NCBI GenBank assembly: GCA_964360635.1
Contig: CAYHXO010000010.1
Span: forward strand, 1-64,000
Direction of reading: 5' to 3'
Length of the DNA stretch: 64,000 nucleotides
From: CALRGE01 sp964360635
GTDB taxonomy: Bacteria > Patescibacteriota > Gracilibacteria > UBA1369 > 2-02-FULL-48-14
Every line of letters begins with the position of its first letter. The stretch's first letter is position 1. Of the stretch, positions 44,406-52,962 are shown piece after piece. The position numbers and the translations under genes are program-made. The notes beneath the pieces are model-generated. The model was not told where the DNA came from. It saw only the letters and a program-made list of their open reading frames with translations, and ran no database searches.

Positions 44406-45263
44406 ATGTTTAAAAGCCTACTCTCCTTATTACTCGCAAGTACTTTAAGTTTAGGCGGCATTAGTACAAACCAATATAACGCCTTTAACGAAACTTCACT
44501 TCTTTCAGTTGCTTCTATACCAATAAAACGCGCTGAACTCGTGGCACCTGCAGCAATGTCTGCAACGGCTGTAATAGCAATCGACTTAGATTCTCAAACA
44601 ATTCTCTTCAAAAAAAATAGCGATCTGAAATTGCCAATCGCAAGTCTAACAAAATTAATGACTGCATACATTCTACTCGATGAAGAAGACCCGGATGCAA
44701 TGGTGACAGTTAGTCAAAATGCAGCGTCAATAAGTGGTTCAAGAATGGGGCTCAGAAGTGGCGAGAAAATCAGCGTAAAAAATTTACTTTACGGTTTACT
44801 TATTCCTTCCGGGAATGATGCCGCAGTGGCTTTGGCTGAATATAACTCCGGCACAGAAAAAGACTTCGTTAAAAAAATGAACGCCAAGGCAAAACTTCTC
44901 GGCTTAGACCAAACCCAATACACAAATTCAACAGGACTAGACAGTGGAGAAAGTTACTCAACTACTCATGATCTCGCACTCCTCGCCTCTTATCTCATTC
45001 GTGACAATACAATCAGACAAATCGTAAATATGAAAGAAGCTGAGGTTGCCGGCCATAAACTTGAAAATACAAATACACTTTTGGGTCAGATGGGAATTAA
45101 AGGAATAAAAACCGGCCGAACAGATGCCGCAGGCGAATGTTTAGTAACTCTGGCTGAAAATGCTGCAGGTAAAGAAGTTTTAATTGTTGTACTTGGCAGC
45201 TCGAATCGATTCTATGACACAAAAATTCTTCTCGATTGGATTTACAGAGCCTATATCTGGTAG
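44406..45263 (+). CDS. D-alanyl-D-alanine carboxypeptidase (peptidase S11)
   Basis: 285 aa. Trims the terminal D-Ala from peptidoglycan stem peptides outside the membrane. A short signal peptide (about 1-20) is followed by the serine catalytic triad of penicillin-binding proteins: SLTK at about 80-83, SGN at about 136-138 and KTG at about 235-237. YTNSTGLDSGESYSTTHDLA is typical of DacA-type enzymes. The C-terminal beta domain and membrane anchor of PBP5 are missing, so it is a minimal secreted form. The gene ends just before mraY. Confidence 0.93.
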   Translation: MFKSLLSLLLASTLSLGGISTNQYNAFNETSLLSVASIPIKRAELVAPAAMSATAVIAIDLDSQTILFKKNSDLKLPIASLTKLMTAYILLDEEDPDAMVTVSQNAASISGSRMGLRSGEKISVKNLLYGLLIPSGNDAAVALAEYNSGTEKDFVKKMNAKAKLLGLDQTQYTNSTGLDSGESYSTTHDLALLASYLIRDNTIRQIVNMKEAEVAGHKLENTNTLLGQMGIKGIKTGRTDAAGECLVTLAENAAGKEVLIVVLGSSNRFYDTKILLDWIYRAYIW

Positions 45264-45266
45264 AAT
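45258..45266 (+). promoter_or_regulatory. Extended -10 promoter of mraY
   Basis: TGG followed by TAGAAT, 8 nt before the mraY ATG at 45275; the transcript leader would be about 2 nt. It lies over the last codons of the carboxypeptidase gene. Confidence 0.5.
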
Positions 45267-45274
45267 TCGCGCAT

Positions 45275-46321
45275 ATGTTTCCAATTACTGAAACCGTCAG
45301 AAGAATTATATTGATCGTCGGATCAGGATTTTTAGGTTTCACTGTGGCAATAAGCTTTGCAAAACCTTTTATAAATCTTCTGATAAAAAATAAAATCGGA
45401 AAAACAATAAGAGATGGGAAAGATGCGAAACTATACAATAACCTTCATGAAAAAAAGTCAGGCACACCAACAATGGGCGGCATTCTAATTTGGGGCTCAA
45501 CACTAATCGTCATCTTACTCTCACGATTTCTTTCTTACATCGGAGTTTTTGAGCACTCACTCATTAACAGAAATGAAACCTACTTGCCAATAATTACTCT
45601 AGTCAGCGTGGCTCTTCTTGGCGCAGTTGATGATTACTTCAACATTAGAGGCTGGGGAAAATCAAAGGGACTTAATGTGAAGCCAAAATTCTTTTGGCTA
45701 ATATTTTTGGCACTCTTGGGCGGGCTGTGGTTCTACTTCAAACTGGGCTATAACATGATTCACTTACCGGGAATTGGCGATTTCACTATTGGACTTTGGT
45801 ACATTCCACTTTTCATTTTGGTAATAGTGGCTACCGCTAACGCAGTAAACATCACAGACGGTCTTGATGGACTTTCCGGTGGACTCACAATCATCTCGTA
45901 TGGCGCGTTTGGAACTCTCGCCTACTATCACGGGCTCTATATACTCGCAGCCTTCTGTGCGGTGATTTGTGGAGCAACACTTGCCTTTCTTTGGTTCAAT
46001 ATTCCACCGGCAAAATTTTACATGGGAGACACCGGCTCACTTGCATTAGGTGCAACACTCGGAGTAATCGCCATGCTTACTAACGGTGTAGTAATTTTAC
46101 CATTTATAGGAGCGATTTTCGTGTTTGAAACATTGTCAGTAATTATTCAGCTTTTCTCAAAAAAATTCTTCGGAAAAAAAATATTCCACATCGCGCCGAT
46201 TCATCATCACTTTGAATATCTCGGTTGGCCGGAATCACAAATCGTTATGCGTTTCTGGATAATCGGCGCTCTCTTCGCCACTATCGGCTTGATTCTCGGT
46301 CTCGTAGGAATGGGCATTTAG
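45275..46321 (+). CDS. mraY: Phospho-N-acetylmuramoyl-pentapeptide transferase
   Basis: 348 aa. Makes lipid I from UDP-MurNAc-pentapeptide and undecaprenyl phosphate, the first membrane step of peptidoglycan synthesis. Ten-helix membrane protein with all signatures: KSGTPTMGG at about 54, the Asp pair in LGAVDDYFNI at about 110, NAVNITDGLDGLSGG at about 190, FMGDTGSLALG at about 250 and IAPIHHHFEYLGW at about 305. A TTG at 45236 is in frame but adds an unlikely tail overlapping the upstream gene. Its last 87 bases overlap the convergent FecR-domain gene. Confidence 0.96.
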   Translation: MFPITETVRRIILIVGSGFLGFTVAISFAKPFINLLIKNKIGKTIRDGKDAKLYNNLHEKKSGTPTMGGILIWGSTLIVILLSRFLSYIGVFEHSLINRNETYLPIITLVSVALLGAVDDYFNIRGWGKSKGLNVKPKFFWLIFLALLGGLWFYFKLGYNMIHLPGIGDFTIGLWYIPLFILVIVATANAVNITDGLDGLSGGLTIISYGAFGTLAYYHGLYILAAFCAVICGATLAFLWFNIPPAKFYMGDTGSLALGATLGVIAMLTNGVVILPFIGAIFVFETLSVIIQLFSKKFFGKKIFHIAPIHHHFEYLGWPESQIVMRFWIIGALFATIGLILGLVGMGI

Positions 46322-48004
46322 TCGAGGATCAATCGGAGCATCAGTAACAGTTAGATCAACTACTAAACCACTTCCTGAAAGCTGGTCTTCAACTTGAGAA
46401 AGTCCAATCTGAAGTTCTGTATCAATATCAATCGAGTTTTTCAACTTTGAATAAATCATCAACTGAACATCTTTATCATCTGATGACGCTGCAAAGAAAT
46501 CAGAAAGATGATTCAATTCTCTCTCTCTAAGACTCAAAATAATCATACTCATTTCTTGCAATGTTTGAGCATCCACATCAACTGCAAGTATTCTTAGCAT
46601 TTGTAAATCTGCAAGTTTCTGATCAAGTAGACTGATAATTACAGCTTGCCTATTTTCTAATGGAACAGATTCCAACTCAACCAAAATCGCACGTGATTCA
46701 TCTTTATAATTAGTCAAATACTGCATAGCTAAATCATAATTCCCATTCTCAATTAAATCTGAAACCATGCTTAAACTCTGTGATGCAGAAAGTGAGACGC
46801 TAGATTTCAAAAGCTCAGTTCCGGCATCTATATTTTGAGCAGTTAAAACTTGCTTTTGCACTTCTTCAGTATCAGCCAAAATTTGCTCTTCTCCTGCAAG
46901 CCCAAGCGCCTCACTAACAGCGTCTTCATAATCATTCAAAGTCTCAGCTACATTTTCATTTTTACCTTGGGCAATCAAAGATTGAGCCTCATTCAACCTT
47001 GTTTGTGCTCTCTTCACTGCCAATTCCTGTTTACCTGATTTAGACAAAGTTACAAATAACTGAACTTGTTCCTGAAAAGTCTTCAACTTATAAAGCGGAT
47101 TTCCTGGCAGAATCAATACTCTATCTATCGCCTCTTTTTTATATTTTTCATCAACAACCCTTGCATAAGATTTTTCGAAGGCCAAATTAAACTTCCACCA
47201 CACATCATTTTTCTCTTCCTCAGATAATTCAGAAGTTACAATTATACCGGTTTCCATTTTTACACCCTGTCCTAAAGTTCCTGTATAAACTTGATCTCCT
47301 TCATTCACCATAACATCCACCAAATTTCTCGCGACTTCAATTCTTGTTGAATCTACTCCAACATCAACATCAAAAGATGCACGTTGGCTAACTGAAATTT
47401 CTCCGTCCGGAAAACGATGTGAAAAGAAAGAATCCTTCCCTACTATATTCAAAACTTGTGTCCAAGCACGACCAGAAAATTGATCAACAACTACTTCAGT
47501 TCTTGCCTTATTACCTGGCTGAACATAAACCTCCGTAACTGCCAAAATAGTACCTGGCCCAAGAGTCATATGACTATCATCAACAAAATATAAATGCGCC
47601 ATAGAGTCATTCGCAATTTCAATTTTATCTCCTTGAATCACCAAACTTTCATCAGTAACAATAATTTTATCGTTACCGCGAGTAATCACCGCGCTTCCCT
47701 GAGAAATTTCCAAAGTATTATTTGAACTTGCAGACACACTTTGAGTAGGTGCTAAAACAAATACAAAAAAAACTGACAGAAGAAGCATGCTAAAAGCCGC
47801 CTTTTGCTTGAATAACATGCTGAATTTTTCAGAATAAGAAAGTGACGGTGCAAAATCAGGAAGAGAATCTAAAAGCCGCTCTTTCATTTGAACTTTTTGA
47901 AGTCTTGGGATTTCAAGGCTCGAAGAGCGCAATAAGCCCACGCCTCTATCCGGCAATTTATCTTGCATCCTTGCCCATATCCGAGATTTTGCGTCGTTGA
48001 TCAT
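46235..48004 (-). CDS. FecR-domain anti-sigma-like membrane protein with DUF5667-like region
   Basis: 589 aa. Cytoplasmic N-terminal region of about 70 residues, one membrane segment (AAFSMLLLSVFFVFVLAPT, about 70-88), a FecR-type domain outside (about 95-235: NTLEISQGSAVITRGNDKII, DDSHMTLGPGTIL, QFSGRAWTQVL, SQRASFDVDVG), then a long helical part starting with LPGNPLYKLKTFQEQVQLF, as in DUF5667 proteins. Follows the ECF sigma gene by 31 bases, so it most likely holds that sigma factor at the membrane until a signal arrives. The 3' end overlaps mraY by 87 bases. Confidence 0.82.
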   Translation of the reverse strand: MINDAKSRIWARMQDKLPDRGVGLLRSSSLEIPRLQKVQMKERLLDSLPDFAPSLSYSEKFSMLFKQKAAFSMLLLSVFFVFVLAPTQSVSASSNNTLEISQGSAVITRGNDKIIVTDESLVIQGDKIEIANDSMAHLYFVDDSHMTLGPGTILAVTEVYVQPGNKARTEVVVDQFSGRAWTQVLNIVGKDSFFSHRFPDGEISVSQRASFDVDVGVDSTRIEVARNLVDVMVNEGDQVYTGTLGQGVKMETGIIVTSELSEEEKNDVWWKFNLAFEKSYARVVDEKYKKEAIDRVLILPGNPLYKLKTFQEQVQLFVTLSKSGKQELAVKRAQTRLNEAQSLIAQGKNENVAETLNDYEDAVSEALGLAGEEQILADTEEVQKQVLTAQNIDAGTELLKSSVSLSASQSLSMVSDLIENGNYDLAMQYLTNYKDESRAILVELESVPLENRQAVIISLLDQKLADLQMLRILAVDVDAQTLQEMSMIILSLRERELNHLSDFFAASSDDKDVQLMIYSKLKNSIDIDTELQIGLSQVEDQLSGSGLVVDLTVTDAPIDPRLNAHSYETENQADSGEESADYPETHNDL

Positions 48005-48035
48005 GCCTAGTTAAAACGTAATAAATCGTTCCTTG

Positions 48036-48581
48036 TTACAGAACTTCAGAACTGATTCCCTTTTCCTCAAGGTGTTTTTTGAGTTCCTTCAAAGCCCTAA
48101 ACTGTAAAACACGAATATTCCCTTCCCTTTCACCCAAAATTTCTGCAATTTCCGCATTGCTTAAACCATTTAAAAATTTCAAAGTTACAACTTGTCTGTA
48201 TGGTTCTTTCAATTCATTTACAGCATCTCTAACCTTCCCACTCATAAGGCCCTGCTCGGCCAATTTTTTCGGCTCCGCATCTTCAGATTCATCTTTAATA
48301 TTCTCATCAATTTGTTCGATTTTTCTGTGCGAACGATGATGATCTATTGTCGCATTGTGTGCGATTTTATAAAGCCACGATGAGAACGAAAAATCACGTT
48401 TCTCATATTTTTCCAGATTAACCCAAGCCTTTATAAAAGTCGCTTCAACAATATCTTCCACTTCATCTTGATTCACACGAAAAAAAACATATCGATAAAT
48501 TTGATCAAAGAAATGATCATAAATTTTACCGAAAGCATCCTTGTCGCCGGCTTGCGCCTGCAAAACTAGTTCGTCGATCAT
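48036..48581 (-). CDS. ECF-type RNA polymerase sigma factor
   Basis: 181 aa. Region 2 (about 8-78: FGKIYDHFFDQIYRYVFFRV, VEDIVEATFIKAWVNLEKYE, FSSWLYKIAHNATIDHHRSH) binds core polymerase and the -10 element; region 4 (about 115-170: LKEPYRQVVTLKFLNGLSNA, EIAEILGEREGNIRVLQFRA) binds the -35. No region 3, as usual for ECF factors. First gene of a pair with the FecR-domain membrane protein. Target promoters are unknown. Confidence 0.95.
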   Translation of the reverse strand: MIDELVLQAQAGDKDAFGKIYDHFFDQIYRYVFFRVNQDEVEDIVEATFIKAWVNLEKYEKRDFSFSSWLYKIAHNATIDHHRSHRKIEQIDENIKDESEDAEPKKLAEQGLMSGKVRDAVNELKEPYRQVVTLKFLNGLSNAEIAEILGEREGNIRVLQFRALKELKKHLEEKGISSEVL

Positions 48582-48614
48582 GGTTGTGGTGTGGATTTAC
48601 CCACAAACCATACA

Positions 48615-49505
48615 CTAAAACCCGCTACATTTCTCTACTTCCGACTTGCTTCCAATAAAAATAGGTGTTCTTTCTTCATAATTATTAATCACTAAATCGA
48701 GCACAGGAATCTTACCGTTGCTAGAAGCACCTCCAGCTTCTTCCATAATTAATGACATTGGTGCACATTCAAACAACAATCTCAATTTCCCATTTGGCGC
48801 ACTCGGCATTCCGGGATAAGTGAAAACTCCACCACCTTTATGCAAAATATGATTGATATCAGGAGTCATTCCACCAGAATATCTCAAAGTATATTTGTTC
48901 AAAATGAAATCTTCAACAAGCTTCAAATAATCAGGTCTATCAACACAAGCACGCAAATTTCCGCAGGCAAAATACTTTGCCTCGCCCACCTGCAAACTCT
49001 CTTCAATCAAAATCCATTCGCCCTTAATTAACATGAATTCGTGAACGCCTTTTTTCACCGTCACCACCAAAGTTGTTTTTGGACCATAAACTGCATACAA
49101 AGCCGCAACCATATCTCTACCGGTTTTTCCGATAACTTCACCATCATAAATTGCAGCAATTGTTCCCACAGAAAAATTCACATCAGCCAAACTTGAGCCA
49201 TCTAATGGATCACAAAATACCGCATAGCGACCATCCGAATTAACTTTTTCTGGCTCGGCCATTTCTTCACCACCAAGCAATAACACAGAAGGGCAAGCCC
49301 TCATGTGCTCGGCAACAATCGCATCAGATCGAACATCCATTGCAATTTGATCATCACCCGTCGCATTGATTGTTCCAAGGTGCTTTGAATGAAGCGATTC
49401 ACGCAGCTCAGCTCCAATAACTTTGCATGCATCTCCCATCGAAACTATCAGTTTCGCCAATCCCTCTTCTGCTCCTTTAGACTTCAAAAAGCTGAGTAAA
49501 TCCAT
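48615..49505 (-). CDS. fbp: Fructose-1,6-bisphosphatase class I
   Basis: 296 aa. Hydrolyses fructose-1,6-bisphosphate in gluconeogenesis. Metal site motifs LGGEEMAE (about 75) and DPLDGSSLADVNFSVGT (about 98-114) are those of class I FBPases and inositol-monophosphatase relatives; the substrate-binding YSGGMTPDINHILHKGGGVF block and LLFECAPMSLIMEEAGG near the end confirm it. The start overlaps the aldolase stop by one base (TAATG), so the two enzymes of the same pathway are co-expressed. Confidence 0.94.
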   Translation of the reverse strand: MDLLSFLKSKGAEEGLAKLIVSMGDACKVIGAELRESLHSKHLGTINATGDDQIAMDVRSDAIVAEHMRACPSVLLLGGEEMAEPEKVNSDGRYAVFCDPLDGSSLADVNFSVGTIAAIYDGEVIGKTGRDMVAALYAVYGPKTTLVVTVKKGVHEFMLIKGEWILIEESLQVGEAKYFACGNLRACVDRPDYLKLVEDFILNKYTLRYSGGMTPDINHILHKGGGVFTYPGMPSAPNGKLRLLFECAPMSLIMEEAGGASSNGKIPVLDLVINNYEERTPIFIGSKSEVEKCSGF

Positions 49506-50440
49506 TAAAATTGAGGTTTAGGAGAATCGAGTAAATCTTGAAGTTTCTTAGTAATAACTAGCGCATCTGCTGGATCTCTCTTCCACATATTTCTTCCGAA
49601 AATAAATCCGAATGCACCTGATTCTAAACAAACTTTCGCATTCTGAAGCAAATCTTCATCTGAAATTTTTGAACCTCCGCTGAATAGAACCGGAATTCCT
49701 TGGGCCGCTTTAACCACCAAAGTCGCTCGCGCTTTCTTCTGTTCAAAAGGATCGCTCATCGCCTGAATTTCCTTCTCCTGTTTTTTGAAAAAGTCTGGAA
49801 TTTCCTTGTTATCAAAATCTTCCTGTTTCATTGGCTCAGGTAAATTCGCCTTAATAATTGTTGCGCCCATTTCCATCGCCATTCTTACTGCTGATTGAAC
49901 CGCATAAGGACCTTCTTTTCCACCCTTCGCATCAACTGCAGTTCCACGTGGGTAAGCCCAAACAATGAGTGGCAAACCAGCCTCTTCACAATCTGATCTC
50001 ACTCGCGCAAGCTGTGGTAAATCTAAATTTTGCGCAGGACTTCCATAATACATTGTATAACCAACTCCAGCCGCTCCGATTTTCACCGCATCCTCAACCC
50101 AAGAAGTGTGCACTGAAAGCGCATTAGCTTGTGACGGGAATGAAGTCTTTCCGTTTAATTTCAAAATTAGAGGAATTTTCCCGCCTAACTTCGCCCAATA
50201 CCTCTTAGCCACGCCATAGTGAACCGCAACCGCGTTGTATCCACCATCAACAGCCAATTTCATAATAAAATCCGGATCATCACTACCATTTCCCACATCA
50301 GCATGACGATTATCATGCTCAATAAACTGATCGTAAGGCAGAATCAAACTCGTTCCACTCGCTCTCACAAATTTCTCAACATTCGAAATCTCACCTGTAC
50401 TAAAAGCCGCTTTCTGAAAAAATCTGAGTTTATTGTCCAT
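49505..50440 (-). CDS. fbaB: Fructose-bisphosphate aldolase class I (FbaB/DhnA type)
   Basis: 311 aa. Joins or splits triose phosphates and fructose-1,6-bisphosphate by Schiff-base chemistry. TIM-barrel signatures: LPYDQFIEH (about 34), IPLILKLNGKTSF (about 90), DAVKIGAAGVGYTMYYGSPA split around 117-135, PLIVWAYPRGTAVD (about 160), ATIIKANLPEP with the lysine of the Schiff base region (about 195), and PVLFSGGSKISDEDLL (about 250). Paired with fbp, so the operon favours gluconeogenesis. Confidence 0.92.
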   Translation of the reverse strand: MDNKLRFFQKAAFSTGEISNVEKFVRASGTSLILPYDQFIEHDNRHADVGNGSDDPDFIMKLAVDGGYNAVAVHYGVAKRYWAKLGGKIPLILKLNGKTSFPSQANALSVHTSWVEDAVKIGAAGVGYTMYYGSPAQNLDLPQLARVRSDCEEAGLPLIVWAYPRGTAVDAKGGKEGPYAVQSAVRMAMEMGATIIKANLPEPMKQEDFDNKEIPDFFKKQEKEIQAMSDPFEQKKARATLVVKAAQGIPVLFSGGSKISDEDLLQNAKVCLESGAFGFIFGRNMWKRDPADALVITKKLQDLLDSPKPQF

Positions 50441-50462
50441 ATTTTGGGTTTAAGGTACCGGC

Positions 50463-50491
50463 ATTTTAGCGCCCACCTCGCCCTATTTCAA
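50463..50491 (-). promoter_or_regulatory. Promoter of the fbaB-fbp operon
   Basis: Minus strand TTGAAA (50491-50486), 17-nt spacer, TAAAAT (50468-50463). Leader of about 16 nt to the ATG at 50440. It overlaps the end of the upstream gene by a few bases. Confidence 0.75.
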
Positions 50492-50947
50492 GCCCGCCGC
50501 TTTCAAAACTCTATCGCGCACATCATGTCTATACTGAAGTCGCTCTTTATTCGCTTCGTAAAATTCACGGCCCATTTCATTTAATGAATCAAGTACTCTC
50601 TGAGGCAAACCCATAAATTTCACCGGCTTTCTTTTTTCAAACATTGCTCCTCTTCCAGAAAGAAAATGCCAATTATCAGTCATTTTTTCGTTGCCTTTAA
50701 AAACATCAACTCTAAAGATTGAATCACCATTCCATTTAAAAAATTCTTCAATATTAGGTCCATAAACACAAACCACTCTTCCATCCTGCAACGTAGTAGA
50801 ATAAATCACTTGCTCACTCCTATCCGCTTTTCCAAATTTATCTTGCTCGGTTTTTGTGGCTAGCGCATTTGCATGATCTCTAACATGTTCAAACTTACCT
50901 TCACAAGTCGAATCATAAACTCCAGGATAGGCAGCTATGTAAGGCAT
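50483..50947 (-). CDS. Hypothetical protein
   Basis: 154 aa, soluble, basic C-terminus. No membrane segment. Strands in the middle (QVIYSTTLQDGRVVCVYGPN, DSIFRVDVFKGN) and a helical end (QRVLDSLNEMGREFYEANKE). No family recognised. Upstream, 50948-51191 is 244 bases with no gene on either strand that I can support. Confidence 0.65.
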   Translation of the reverse strand: MPYIAAYPGVYDSTCEGKFEHVRDHANALATKTEQDKFGKADRSEQVIYSTTLQDGRVVCVYGPNIEEFFKWNGDSIFRVDVFKGNEKMTDNWHFLSGRGAMFEKRKPVKFMGLPQRVLDSLNEMGREFYEANKERLQYRHDVRDRVLKAAGLK

Positions 50948-51158
50948 AATAAAATTTAGATAGTGATAGCGAGATCGAATCTTATATGACCTAAACCATA
51001 ATTACAACATAAACTATGAATCAGTCGCTTGAGCTGCTATTTCTTTCAGTAATTGAAGATTAGATTTTTGACTATTTATGACGAAATACAGGTACACACT
51101 CACCCTCGAAATTGTCCAGCCGATTTGGATGTTTTAATCTGTTAATTTGCTCGCTTTT

Positions 51159-51167
51159 TGTTATACT
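51159..51167 (+). promoter_or_regulatory. Extended -10 promoter of the HNH gene
   Basis: TGT followed by TATACT (51162-51167); no strong -35. Predicted leader of about 18 nt to the ATG at 51192. This rejects an in-frame TTG start at 51147. Confidence 0.55.
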
Positions 51168-51191
51168 TTTTTTAATTTAACCCCACCCAAA

Positions 51192-51995
51192 ATGAATGAT
51201 AAAGAACTATTAGAAAAGGCAATTTATTTCGGAAAAAGTGTGCTGGAATGGAAGAAGAAATTTACAGGTTTGTTGCCGGAAATCTACAAACGCAAGTTGT
51301 ATGAAAAGAAGAACTGTTCTTCTATCTTCGAGTTTGCGGCAAAGTTCGGCGGATTATCTAATGATCAGGTTCGTTTAGCACTTAAGTTAGATGAGAAATT
51401 CGAAAGTATGCCAAGACTCCACGAAGCTCTTGTTAATGGAGAAGTAAGTATTAATAAACTTGCTCGGGTGGTATCAATTGCAACAAAAGAGAACGATTTA
51501 GAACTTTTTGAAATTGTAAAAAACATGTCACAAAAGGCCGTTGAAACATTCGTTAGAGATGAAAATTTTACAGGTCTGCGCGCGCAGACTTTAACCTTAA
51601 CTGAAGAAGTCAAAAATCGATTAATTGACCTTCAGGAAAAAGGAATTGATATTAATGAAATCATCAGTGCCGCGCTTAACAAGCGTGAGGAAGAAATTGC
51701 AGAAGAGAAAGCCCAGCCAGTTGGACCAGCAACCAGTAGACCTGTTCCGGCCAAAACTGAAAAATTACTCACAAAAGAACATGGCACAAAATGCTCAATT
51801 CCCACCTGTTACAAACCATCTGAAGTTATTCATCACACTCAAACCTTCGCACTTTCACATACTCACGATCCAAACTATCTTGCTCCACTTTGCAAAGAAC
51901 ACCATGAGATTGCTCATGCAATTAACTTAAAGGTGAGGGAGAAGAGATTTTCCATTAGCAATCAACCTTACTCACCTGCTAAAGTACATTCATGA
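51192..51995 (+). CDS. HNH endonuclease-domain protein
   Basis: 267 aa. A helical N-terminal region (about 1-170) like the DUF222-type part of many HNH proteins is followed by a C-terminal HNH/zinc motif: CSIPTCYKPSEVIHHTQTFA (about 212-231) and HDPNYLAPLCKEHHEIAHAI (about 236-255), with the Cys pair and the His-His needed for metal binding and catalysis. Probably cuts DNA; target unknown. Stop overlaps the next start (ATGA at 51992). Confidence 0.83.
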   Translation: MNDKELLEKAIYFGKSVLEWKKKFTGLLPEIYKRKLYEKKNCSSIFEFAAKFGGLSNDQVRLALKLDEKFESMPRLHEALVNGEVSINKLARVVSIATKENDLELFEIVKNMSQKAVETFVRDENFTGLRAQTLTLTEEVKNRLIDLQEKGIDINEIISAALNKREEEIAEEKAQPVGPATSRPVPAKTEKLLTKEHGTKCSIPTCYKPSEVIHHTQTFALSHTHDPNYLAPLCKEHHEIAHAINLKVREKRFSISNQPYSPAKVHS

Positions 51996-52588
51996 TCGAC
52001 TTCATCCTCCACTTCGACAAACACTTAAGCTTGGTAATTGAGAATTACGGCACACTCACTTACCTCTTTCTATTTCTGATCATTTTGTGTGAAACAGGTT
52101 TGGTAATAATGCCACTTCTGCCTGGAGATTCTCTACTTTTCGTTGCGGGAACATTCGCAGCTCAAGGTTCACTTTCAATATTTTGGATACTTTTTCTACT
52201 TTCAATCGCGGCAATCGCTGGAGATACATTGAACTATTTTGCAGGAGCATATTTCAAAACTGGAAACAGATTCATCAAGAAAGAATATCTGGAGAAAACT
52301 CAGCTCTTCTTCGATAAATACGGCAAAAAAGCCATATTCATGGCGCGATTTGTACCTATCATAAGAACTATCGCCCCTTTTGTGGCCGGAGCCGGCAAAA
52401 TGGATTACAAGACTTTCGTGTTTTACAACATCTCAGGAGGCCTCACTTGGGTCTTCCTTTTCGGATTAGCAGGTTATTTCTTCGGAAACGTGCCGATAAT
52501 CGCAGAGAATCTTACAATGGTAATTTTCGGAATAATTTTCCTATCAATTATTCCACCCGTTGTAGAATATTTTCGGAAGAAAACATAA
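51992..52588 (+). CDS. DedA/SNARE-associated family membrane protein
   Basis: 198 aa. DedA proteins are membrane transporters or flippases for polyprenyl phosphate and phospholipids (the UptA/PetA lines of work). Signatures: FLIILCETGLVIMPLLPGDS at about 28-47, AAIAGDTLNYFAGAYF at about 74-89 and MARFVPIIRTIAPFVAGAGK with the conserved Arg residues at about 115-134, then FYNISGGLTWVFLFGLAGYF. Complete. Confidence 0.92.
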   Translation: MIDFILHFDKHLSLVIENYGTLTYLFLFLIILCETGLVIMPLLPGDSLLFVAGTFAAQGSLSIFWILFLLSIAAIAGDTLNYFAGAYFKTGNRFIKKEYLEKTQLFFDKYGKKAIFMARFVPIIRTIAPFVAGAGKMDYKTFVFYNISGGLTWVFLFGLAGYFFGNVPIIAENLTMVIFGIIFLSIIPPVVEYFRKKT

Positions 52589-52608
52589 AACCCGCCTTTC
52601 AGCGAGCT
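52583..52608 (-). terminator. Probable terminator of the rsmH-ftsL operon
   Basis: Minus strand CTCGC-TGAAAG-GCGGG (with one G-T pair) followed by TTTTATGTTTT, 40 bases after the ftsL stop. It overlaps the last bases of the DedA gene. Confidence 0.5.
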
Positions 52609-52647
52609 TTATGCGATTTCCCCTTAACCCCAATTGGGTTTCGTAAT

Positions 52648-52962
52648 TTACCTTTGTGCTACTACAGTAATTGGTGAAACATACACAATCTGTTCAAATC
52701 CAGGCTTCACCATTGCTGAAACTCTGTCTGTCTCTTTTATTGATTCAAGTGATCTTGCTCTTAAATTTAACATATCTGTAATTTCACCGTCACGAACTAA
52801 ATCCTGTCTTTCCGCTTCAAGCTTGTTAACTTGATAACCTTTTGTTGCTTTTTCATTGAGAGAAGTCATTGAGAATGCTCCCATCAGAACCGCTGCCACA
52901 AGGAGCGATGATCCTATATACACAGGATTGAATTCTTCTAATTTTGAGATGAAATTGTTCAT
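52648..52962 (-). CDS. FtsL-like cell division protein
   Basis: 104 aa. One membrane segment (VYIGSSLLVAAVLMGAFSM, about 14-32) followed by a helical region (about 35-75: NEKATKGYQVNKLEAERQDL) and a short beta tail. Layout and position directly behind rsmH (ATGA overlap 52959-52962) match ftsL of the dcw cluster. Sequence similarity to FtsL is always low, so the name rests mainly on position. Confidence 0.7.
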   Translation of the reverse strand: MNNFISKLEEFNPVYIGSSLLVAAVLMGAFSMTSLNEKATKGYQVNKLEAERQDLVRDGEITDMLNLRARSLESIKETDRVSAMVKPGFEQIVYVSPITVVAQR

